From Streptomyces calvus (GTDB lineage: Bacteria > Actinomycetota > Actinomycetes > Streptomycetales > Streptomycetaceae), in the NCBI RefSeq assembly GCF_006782915.1, contig NZ_VCNP01000042.1, positions 122,803 to 186,802 of the forward strand: DNA of 64,000 bases, given 5' to 3'. This document shows positions 57,892-64,000 of the stretch, one piece after another (the first letter of the stretch is position 1; each line of letters starts with the position of its first letter). The notes under the pieces were generated by a model. That model was not told where the DNA came from, searched no databases, and was given only the letters and a program-made list of their open reading frames with translations. A program made the translations under genes and the position numbers.

Positions 57892-58477
57892 GGCGGCGGC
57901 AACTCCTTGACTCGAGCGTTGGGGCGACCCGGGTAAAGCCGCCTTAAGTGTCTGTCAGCGGCCTTAGGTTACCGAGCCGTTCCCGCGCGCCCGCACCCGA
58001 CCCTCCCCGAGACCTCCGGCGTTAGCCCGGGAAGCGGTCCGCCCACCGTGGCGTCACCGGTCACGTCCCCCGTCGCGTCACCGGTCGCGTCCCCGTCACG
58101 TCGCTGCTCGCATCACCGTGTCGCGGCCCCCGGCGGCCACGTCGCGGCGGGGCGGCGGCCTTCCACGGCGCCCGGTCAGCTCTCCCCGGTGAGCCTCCCC
58201 GCCGAGCCTCCCCCTCCGGTCTTCCGTTCCGGTCTCCCCGTTCCGGTCTCCTCCCAGGTCTCCCCCCGGTCTCCTCCGGCGGTCGGCGGTCGGCGGTCGG
58301 CGGTCGGCGGTCGGTCGCCGGTCGGACGCCGGTCGGTCGGCGGTCCGCCGGCGGTTCCCTCGGCAGTCACACGAGTCACAAGTGACTCGTTAGTAAACTT
58401 TCGCCACTTGATCCTCCGCACTTCCCGGCCATTCATCTGATCGCGCATTTCTCGTGAACGAATGAGCGGGAGGCTCT

Positions 58478-58523
58478 GGAATTGATCACCGGACGTCGAT
58501 CCTCACACCGTGTGATCAATTCC
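58478..58523. repeat. 12-bp perfect inverted repeat in the carD upstream region
   Basis: GGAATTGATCAC and GTGATCAATTCC are separated by 22 nt. It could be an operator or an RNA hairpin; no gene end is adjacent, so a terminator is less likely. Confidence 0.65.
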
Positions 58524-58764
58524 GGAAACGGCCGGAACCCGGCTCCCGGACACCGAACGGAGTAGCGGAACTCGAGCATCTGGAACCGGACATATGGGGA
58601 TGTTCGGCCGCTCGTGCGCGGGCCCGGATGCGTGTAACGTGCGCGTTTCACTCGCCCCGGAGAGCCGCTCCGACCTGCGAATACCCGCTTCCGCTCGGCG
58701 GTCGAAGCACGTTCCTGTTGCTGTTGTCAAGCCCCGAGAATGGCCCTGACCTGCGAAAACGCCA

Positions 58765-58793
58765 TTCAGAAGACGCCGTATCCGTGTTACCCT
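58765..58793 (+). promoter_or_regulatory. carD promoter
   Basis: TTCAGA-17 nt-TACCCT fits a HrdB-type promoter. It lies 29 nt before the ATG, with GGAAGGGG in between. Confidence 0.55.
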
Positions 58794-58821
58794 GGATAGC
58801 CACGGAAGGGGTACCTGTCAC

Positions 58822-59304
58822 ATGACGTTCAAGGTTGGCGACACCGTGGTCTATCCCCATCACGGGGCCGCGCTGATCGAGGCTATCGAAACTCGCCAGA
58901 TCAAAGGCGTGGACAAGACCTACTTGGTGCTGAAGGTCGCCCAGGGTGACCTGACGGTACGTGTGCCAGCGGACAATGCGGAGTTCGTCGGCGTGCGTGA
59001 TGTGGTCGGTCAGGACGGGCTGGACCGGGTCTTCGAGGTGCTGCGCGCGCCGTACGCCGAGGAGCCCACGAACTGGTCCCGTCGTTACAAGGCAAACCTG
59101 GAGAAGCTCGCCTCCGGTGATGTCATCAAGGTCGCGGAAGTCGTGCGTGACCTGTGGCGTCGTGAGCGCGAGCGCGGACTCTCCGCCGGTGAGAAGCGCA
59201 TGCTCGCGAAGGCGCGTCAGATCCTGGTCAGCGAGCTCGCCCTCGCGGAGAACACCAACGAGGACAAGGCCGAGGCTCTGCTCGACGAGGTTCTCGCCTC
59301 CTGA
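58822..59304 (+). CDS. carD: CarD/CdnL RNA polymerase-binding regulator
   Basis: A 160-residue essential transcription factor. The N-terminal RNAP-interacting Tudor-like domain ('FKVGDTVVYPHHGAALIEAIETRQIKG', 1-60) is followed by a helical DNA-binding domain with the conserved Trp ('LWRRERERGLSAGEKRMLAKARQILVSELAL'). It stabilises open complexes at ribosomal and housekeeping promoters. In actinobacteria it is often next to ispD-ispF, as here. Confidence 0.94.
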   Translation: MTFKVGDTVVYPHHGAALIEAIETRQIKGVDKTYLVLKVAQGDLTVRVPADNAEFVGVRDVVGQDGLDRVFEVLRAPYAEEPTNWSRRYKANLEKLASGDVIKVAEVVRDLWRRERERGLSAGEKRMLAKARQILVSELALAENTNEDKAEALLDEVLAS

Positions 59305-59665
59305 GCCGTCCGCTCTGCCCGCCCGGCGCCCGCTCGCCGGCGCCCAGCGGATCCAGGCAGCACGCTCAGCGTCGAAACGCTCAGCACATCGAAATGCCGC
59401 GGTGCCCGATGACGTCATGGATGTCGCCGGGCGCTGCGGCATGTCCGGACCCGGACGGCGTCCGTACGCTGCACTTGCGCCATACCGGGGAATGTGTCAT
59501 CACTCACGTCCCACCCCTGGCGTGCCGGGCCCGGGCGGTCGACTCGACCAGAGTCACGGAAGGGGCTGGTCAAGGCGTCACGCCCGGCACTCCCCCCACC
59601 CTGGGGCAGGGGGTACGCCCAGGCCATACCCACGTAGGCCGAGCACACAAACCTGACAGGAACCG
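59305..59665. other. Intergenic region between carD and ispD
   Basis: 361 nt with no gene. It should hold the ispD promoter; TTGCGCCATACC and AATGTGTCATCA near 59475-59505 are candidates only. GC-rich short inverted repeats (CCCCCCACCCTGGGGCAGGGGG) lie at about 59592-59613. Confidence 0.4.
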
Positions 59666-60442
59666 ATGTCTGACGATCCGCTTCCCACGCCCTCGCCGAA
59701 CCCCGCCTCCGACCGTACGACAGCCCGCACCGCGGCCGTCATCCCGGCCGCCGGCCGGGGCGTGCGCCTCGGACCGGGCGCACCCAAGGCGCTCCGCACG
59801 CTGGGCGGCACGCCCATGCTCGTCCACGCGGTCCGCGCGATGGCCGACTCCCGCGCCGTCTCCCTCGTCGTCGTGGTCGCCCCGCCCGACGGCGCCGCCG
59901 AGGTCAAGAGCCTGCTCGACACGCACGCGCTGCCCGAACGCACCGACGTCCTGGTCGTCCCCGGCGGCGAGAGCCGACAGGAGTCCGTGAAACTCGGCCT
60001 GGACGCGCTGCCGCCCGGCTACGACATCGTCCTCGTGCACGACGCGGCCCGCCCGCTCGTCCCCGTCGACACCGTCGACGCCGTCATCGAGGCCGTACGC
60101 GACGGCGCACCCGCCGTGGTGCCCGTGCTGCCGCTCTCCGACACCGTCAAGCAGGTCGAACCCGCCGCCGCACCGGGCGGGCCCGAGCCGGTGGTCGCCA
60201 CACCGGACCGGTCACTGCTACGGGCTGTGCAGACCCCGCAGGGCTTCGACCGGGCCACCCTGGAACACGCGCACGCGACCGTGACCGGCAACGTCACCGA
60301 CGACGCCGGCATGGTCGAACAGCTCGGCACCACCGTCGTCGCCGTACCCGGCCACGAGGAGGCCTTCAAGGTCACCCGCCCCCTCGACCTGGTCCTCGCC
60401 GAGGCGGTCCTGGCCCGCAGGAGGCTCAACGATGGCTTCTGA
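59666..60442 (+). CDS. ispD: IspD, MEP cytidylyltransferase
   Basis: 2-C-methyl-D-erythritol 4-phosphate cytidylyltransferase, third step of the non-mevalonate isoprenoid pathway. The 258-residue protein has 'IPAAGRGVRLGPGAPKAL' (nucleotide loop, about 25-42), 'VHDAARPLV' and 'RAVQTPQGFDRATL'. The N-terminal 22 residues are a polar extension. Its 3' end overlaps ispF by 11 nt. Confidence 0.95.
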   Translation: MSDDPLPTPSPNPASDRTTARTAAVIPAAGRGVRLGPGAPKALRTLGGTPMLVHAVRAMADSRAVSLVVVVAPPDGAAEVKSLLDTHALPERTDVLVVPGGESRQESVKLGLDALPPGYDIVLVHDAARPLVPVDTVDAVIEAVRDGAPAVVPVLPLSDTVKQVEPAAAPGGPEPVVATPDRSLLRAVQTPQGFDRATLEHAHATVTGNVTDDAGMVEQLGTTVVAVPGHEEAFKVTRPLDLVLAEAVLARRRLNDGF

Positions 60443-60926
60443 CCCGCACCCCCTGCCCCAGGTCGGCATCGGCACCGACATCCACGCCTTCGAGGACGGC
60501 CGCGAACTGTGGTGCGCCGGCCTGAAGTGGGAAGGCGAAGGACCCGGCCTCGCCGGACACTCCGACGCCGACGTCGTCGCCCACGCCGCCTGCAACGCCC
60601 TGTTCTCCGCCGCCGGCCTCGGCGACCTCGGCCGGCACTTCGGCACCGGCCGCCCCGAATGGTCCGGCGCCTCCGGCGTGACCCTGCTGACGGAGGCCGC
60701 GCGCATCGTGCGGGAGGCGGGCTTCCGCATCGGCAACGTCGCGGTGCAGGTCATCGGCCCCCGCCCGAAGATCGGCAAGCGCAGGGACGAAGCCCAGAAG
60801 CTCCTCTCCGAGGCGGCCGGCGCCCCGGTCTCCGTCTCCGGCGCCACCACCGACGGCCTGGGCTTCCCCGGCCGCGACGAAGGCCTGATGGCCGTGGCGA
60901 CGGCACTCGTCGTACGCGAGGGATGA
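60432..60926 (+). CDS. ispF: IspF, MECDP synthase
   Basis: 2-C-methyl-D-erythritol 2,4-cyclodiphosphate synthase, fifth step of the same pathway. The 164-residue protein shows the zinc ligands D16 and H18 ('GIGTDIHAF') and the 'LAGHSDADVVAHA' motif, with the C-terminal 'SGATTDGLGFPGRDEGL' signature. It is translationally coupled to ispD. Confidence 0.96.
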   Translation: MASDPHPLPQVGIGTDIHAFEDGRELWCAGLKWEGEGPGLAGHSDADVVAHAACNALFSAAGLGDLGRHFGTGRPEWSGASGVTLLTEAARIVREAGFRIGNVAVQVIGPRPKIGKRRDEAQKLLSEAAGAPVSVSGATTDGLGFPGRDEGLMAVATALVVREG

Positions 60927-61045
60927 GCGGCCCGGCCCGGACGGAACGCCGGGCCGCGCCGACACACACCGCGCGGGCACGACCGGCCGCACGTGACATA
61001 CGCCCGTGAAACGGCCGTACGCACCGTGCACGGCCCCGCGCCCAC

Positions 61046-61051
61046 TACCCT
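61046..61051 (+). promoter_or_regulatory. Leaderless -10 of cysS
   Basis: TACCCT ends 7 nt before GTG 61059. Confidence 0.5.
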
Positions 61052-61058
61052 TGGACAC

Positions 61059-62459
61059 GTGACTATTCGCCTGTACGACACCAGCGCCCGGCAGATCCGT
61101 GACTTCACCCCGCTCCAGCCGGGCTGCGTCTCGATCTACCTGTGTGGTGCCACCGTGCAGGCGGCGCCCCACATCGGACACATCCGCTCGGGCCTGAACT
61201 TCGACATCATGCGCCGCTGGTTCGAGTACCGCGGCCTGGAGGTGACGTTCATCCGCAACGTCACCGACATCGACGACAAGATCATCGCCAAGTCCGCCGA
61301 GCAGAACCGCCCCTGGTGGTCCATCGGCTACGACAACGAGCGCGCCTTCACCGACGGCTACCGCGCCCTCGGCTGCCTGCCCCCGACCTACGAACCGCGC
61401 GCCACCGGCCACATCACCGAGATGGTCGAGATGATGCGCGGCCTCATCGAACGCGGCCACGCCTACGAGGCCGACGGCAACGTCTACTTCGCCGTCACCT
61501 CGTTCCCGGAGTACCTGAAGCTGTCCAACCAGGAACTCGACAACCTGCTCCAGCCGTCCGCCGAGGGCGAGACCGGCAAGCGGGACCCGCGCGACTTCGC
61601 CATGTGGAAGGCGGCCAAGCCCGGCGAGCCCAGCTGGGAGACACCGTGGGGCCGCGGCCGCCCCGGCTGGCACCTGGAGTGCTCGGCGATGGCGCACAAG
61701 TACCTCGGCACCGCCTTCGACATCCACGGCGGCGGCCTCGACCTGATCTTCCCGCACCACGAGAACGAGATCGCCCAGGCCAAGGCCTACGGCGACGAGT
61801 TCGCCCGGTACTGGGTGCACAACGCCTGGGTCACCATGAGCGGCGAGAAGATGTCCAAGTCGCTCGGCAACTCGGTGCTCGTCAGCGAGATGGTCAAGCG
61901 CTGGCGGCCCATCGTGCTGCGCTACTACCTCGGCACCCCGCACTACCGGTCGATGATCGAGTACAGCGAGGAGGCCCTGCGCGAGGCCGAGTCCGCGTTC
62001 GCGCGGATCGAGGGCTTCGTGCAGCGCGCCGCGGAACTCGCCGGACGGCCGGTCGAGCCGTCCGCCGAGGTGCCGCCGGCCTTCGCCGAGGCCATGGACG
62101 ACGACCTGGGCGTCCCGCAGGCGCTCGCCGTCGTGCACACCACCGTCCGGCAGGGCAACAGCGCACTGGCCGCCGACGACAAGGACGCGGCCGTCGCCCG
62201 GCTCGCCGAGGTCCGCGCCATGCTCGGCGTGCTCGGCCTCGACCCGATGGACCCGCACTGGGCCGGCGACACCGACAGCGGCGAGGACCTGCACGGCGTG
62301 GTCGACAGCCTCGTACGCCTCGTCCTCGACCAGCGCGAGGCGGCCCGGGCCCGCAAGGACTGGCCCACCGCGGACGCCATCCGCGACCGGCTGGGCCAGG
62401 CCGGACTGGTCATCGAGGACAGCGCGCAGGGACCCCGCTGGAGCCTCGGCCCGCGCTGA
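61059..62459 (+). CDS. cysS: Cysteinyl-tRNA synthetase
   Basis: A 466-residue class Ia synthetase that charges tRNA-Cys. HIGH-type motif 'AAPHIGHIRSGL' (about 37-48), zinc ligands Cys29 ('YLCGAT') and the Cys in 'HLECSAMA' with 'FPHHENE', and the KMSKS loop 'GEKMSKSLGNS' (about 265-275). The GTG start follows a leaderless -10. It is followed by a perfect hairpin before rlmB. A mycothiol-ligase (MshC) reading is less likely because the overall length and anticodon-binding C-terminus fit CysS. Confidence 0.94.
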   Translation: MTIRLYDTSARQIRDFTPLQPGCVSIYLCGATVQAAPHIGHIRSGLNFDIMRRWFEYRGLEVTFIRNVTDIDDKIIAKSAEQNRPWWSIGYDNERAFTDGYRALGCLPPTYEPRATGHITEMVEMMRGLIERGHAYEADGNVYFAVTSFPEYLKLSNQELDNLLQPSAEGETGKRDPRDFAMWKAAKPGEPSWETPWGRGRPGWHLECSAMAHKYLGTAFDIHGGGLDLIFPHHENEIAQAKAYGDEFARYWVHNAWVTMSGEKMSKSLGNSVLVSEMVKRWRPIVLRYYLGTPHYRSMIEYSEEALREAESAFARIEGFVQRAAELAGRPVEPSAEVPPAFAEAMDDDLGVPQALAVVHTTVRQGNSALAADDKDAAVARLAEVRAMLGVLGLDPMDPHWAGDTDSGEDLHGVVDSLVRLVLDQREAARARKDWPTADAIRDRLGQAGLVIEDSAQGPRWSLGPR

Positions 62460-62480
62460 GGAGCCGGGCCACCGAAGATC

Positions 62481-62515
62481 CAGTGTGCCGTCCGGGCCTC
62501 TCGGACGGCACACTG
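62481..62515. terminator. Hairpin between cysS and rlmB
   Basis: CAGTGTGCCGTCCG-GGCCTCT-CGGACGGCACACTG is a perfect 14-bp stem without a T-tract. It may act as a partial terminator or mRNA-stabilising element. Confidence 0.6.
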
Positions 62516-62580
62516 CACAGGCACACCCCACCACACAGGCACAGACGCACCACCCACGACTTCACGGAGACGGATACCTC

Positions 62581-63522
62581 ATGGCCGCGAACAACCGCCG
62601 CATGTCCGGCAAGAAGGGCGCGCAGGTCGGCAGTGGCGGCCAGCGACGCCGGGGCCTGGAAGGCAAGGGCCCCACCCCGCCCGCCGAGATGCGCAAGGGC
62701 CACGCCAAGCAGCGCGCCGCCCAGGCGAAGGCGCGCCGCACCCAGGGCCGCCCGCAGCAGCGGCGCGGCGGCGGCCGCTCCACCTCCGAGCTGGTCGTCG
62801 GCCGCAACCCGGTCGTCGAGGCGCTGCGCGAGGGCGTCCCCGCCTCCACGCTGTACGTCCAGCAGTTCATCGACAACGACGAGCGGGTCCGCGAGGCGCT
62901 GCAGCTCGCGGCCGACCGCGGCGGCATCAACCTCATGGAGGCGCCCCGCCCCGAACTCGACCGCATGACGAACGGCCTCAACCACCAGGGCCTGGTGCTC
63001 CAGGTCCCGCCGTACGAGTACGCGCACCCCGAGGACCTGGTCGCCGCCGCCCACGACGAGGGCGAGGACCCGCTGATCGTCGCCCTCGACGGCGTCACCG
63101 ACCCGCGCAACCTCGGCGCCGTCGTGCGCTCCGTCTCCGCCTTCGGCGGCCACGGCGTGGTCGTGCCCGAGCGGCGCGCCGCCGGCATGACCGCCGGCGC
63201 CTGGAAGACGTCCGCCGGCACGGCCGCGCGTACGCCGGTCGCGCGCGCCACCAACCTGACGCGCGCGCTGGAGGCGTACAAGAAGGCCGGCATCGCGGTC
63301 GTCGGCCTGGCCGCCGACGGGGAGGCCGAGATCGGTGAGCTGGACGCGCTGGAAGGGCCGGTCGTCATCGTCGTCGGCAGCGAGGGCAAGGGGCTGTCCC
63401 GGCTGGTCGGCGAGACCTGCGACTTCCGGGTGCGGATCCCGATGCCCGGCGGCGCCGAGTCGCTCAACGCCGGTGTCGCCGCGGGCATCGTGCTGTACGA
63501 GGCGGCGCGCCGCCGGGGCTGA
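62581..63522 (+). CDS. rlmB: RlmB-type 23S rRNA 2'-O-methyltransferase
   Basis: A 313-residue SpoU-class methyltransferase. The N-terminal 65 residues are basic and disordered (Arg/Lys/Gln-rich). An L30e-like substrate-binding domain begins 'LVVGRNPVVEALREG'. The SPOUT knot follows: 'DGVTDPRNLGAVVRSV', 'VIVVGSEGKGLSRL', 'RIPMPGGAESLNAGVAAGI'. It is expected to methylate G2251 of 23S rRNA. cysS-rlmB adjacency is conserved in actinobacteria. Confidence 0.93.
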   Translation: MAANNRRMSGKKGAQVGSGGQRRRGLEGKGPTPPAEMRKGHAKQRAAQAKARRTQGRPQQRRGGGRSTSELVVGRNPVVEALREGVPASTLYVQQFIDNDERVREALQLAADRGGINLMEAPRPELDRMTNGLNHQGLVLQVPPYEYAHPEDLVAAAHDEGEDPLIVALDGVTDPRNLGAVVRSVSAFGGHGVVVPERRAAGMTAGAWKTSAGTAARTPVARATNLTRALEAYKKAGIAVVGLAADGEAEIGELDALEGPVVIVVGSEGKGLSRLVGETCDFRVRIPMPGGAESLNAGVAAGIVLYEAARRRG

Positions 63523-63640
63523 ACGGCCGTTCGGCCGCGTCACCCGAACGGAGTGTTCCGGGCGGTCCGGACAAGCTTGACGCGGTCCGGACACATCCGG
63601 CGGGTCAAGGCAGTGTCCTAACGCCGCGTCACTCGGTTAG

Positions 63641-64000
63641 ATGAGTGTGGACACCAGAACACCCCGCACACCCACGGGGGACCGCTCGTCGGGACTCGAC
63701 GACGCTCCCGCGCTGAGCATGGTGAAGGTGCCGAGCGATCCGGCGCAGGTCATCGTCAATCACGCCAGCTTCCGCGTGCAGCTGGGAGCCTCGGCGCGGC
63801 ACGCCTCGTCGCCGCGGATCGCACGGCACATCAGTGCCGCCGAGGACACCGCCCGCATCCCCGTCGTCACCACCGTCGGCACGGCGGGACCGGCCGCCAC
63901 CCGCCGCCGTCCCGTCGTCTGGAGCGGCCGCTCCGCCCCCGACGACACCGGCGCCCACCGACTGCTCCAGGCCGTGCGGCGCGGGGGCCTCCGCTACGCC
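63641..64000 (+). CDS. Hypothetical protein, 5' end only
   Basis: An open frame of 120 codons runs off the window edge. The visible part is polar and disordered, with short hydrophobic stretches ('VIVNHASFRVQLG', 'IPVVTTVGTAG') and no signal peptide. Its function cannot be judged from this piece; from memory of the S. coelicolor order a DoxX-type membrane protein with a long polar N-terminus is possible. The ATG lies directly after TTAG, with no ribosome site. Confidence 0.55.
   Translation, partial: MSVDTRTPRTPTGDRSSGLDDAPALSMVKVPSDPAQVIVNHASFRVQLGASARHASSPRIARHISAAEDTARIPVVTTVGTAGPAATRRRPVVWSGRSAPDDTGAHRLLQAVRRGGLRYA

Larger units (their letters stand above)
57892..58821. other. 930-nt non-coding region upstream of carD
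   Basis: No convincing gene is seen. The left half is GGTCGG and GTCACCGGTC repeats (about 58040-58345). AGTGACTCGTTAGTAAACTTTCG (58381-58403) is an AT-rich island. The 12-bp inverted repeat at 58478-58523 and the carD promoter follow. GACCTGCGAANAC occurs at both 58672 and 58747. It is long for this genome and may hold an unannotated small RNA or a long leader. Confidence 0.5.

Noticed and set aside
57145..57936. 263-codon plus-strand Gly/Arg-rich frame opposite the lipoprotein gene
   Set aside because: Low-complexity antisense frame; the minus strand has a lipobox and a plausible start.

Overview
The window is chromosomal DNA of a Streptomyces species, close to the S. coelicolor lineage. 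The evidence is the very high GC with strong third-position bias, GTG starts, many leaderless TANNNT promoters, and recognisable Streptomyces genes: nur, rsiG, devE/devA/devB, helR, mshA, a SCO4226-type nickel-binding protein, phoU/phoRP, carD, ispDF, cysS and rlmB. No rRNA, tRNA, insertion sequence or CRISPR array was seen.

Layout. 0-3.1 kb: a small cassette of an Abi-like HEPN protein, an HTH-fused N6-adenine methylase and a half-length HsdS, with no HsdR in view. 3.1-7.1 kb: nur, ygfZ, dtd, rsiG (c-di-GMP-dependent anti-sigma-WhiG) and an Eis-like acetyltransferase. 7.4-10.3 kb: the developmental GntR paralogues devE and devA, a small antisense membrane gene between them, and devB. 10.5-16.2 kb: a kinase-like phosphotransferase, a TetR regulator, helR, and a divergent imine-reductase/HxlR pair. 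16.3-21.8 kb: a FadR-type regulator divergent from a class V aminotransferase and a carbohydrate ABC importer without its own ATPase. 21.8-24.3 kb: DinB, and an MFS pump divergent from a second HxlR regulator.

24.5-33 kb follows an order I recall from mycobacteria (HTH, hbhA, DUF2516, then mshA and a YbjN protein), with a PP2C phosphatase, an NlpC/P60 hydrolase and a methyltransferase in between. 33-46 kb is accessory: AraC, DUF2000, a methyltransferase, vapBC, DUF397/DUF5753 remnants around a hydrolase, two secreted FG-GAP proteins, and a locus that may encode a secreted toxin with partners and carries a segmental duplication. 46.3-47.2 kb is a streptogrisin-like protease. 47.8-50.7 kb is a low-GC insertion with a large gene predicted to join a nuclease-like domain to a P-loop NTPase, followed by two tiny ORFs. 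From 50.8 kb the core returns: gpmA, an MFS transporter, a nickel-binding DUF4242 protein, a Cys-rich peptide, phoU | phoR-phoP, a lipoprotein, carD, ispD-ispF, cysS, rlmB and the start of one more gene.

Two patterns run through the window. At least twelve genes have a TANNNT -10 element placed 6-7 nt before the start codon, which implies leaderless mRNAs. At least eight genes have short, mutually unrelated tandem repeats that begin at or span the stop codon, as though the repeats were seeded from the end of the gene. The best candidates for undescribed biology are the nuclease-NTPase island, the HEPN/methylase/half-HsdS cassette, the duplicated toxin-like locus, the Cys-rich peptide beside the nickel protein, and the stop-codon repeats.
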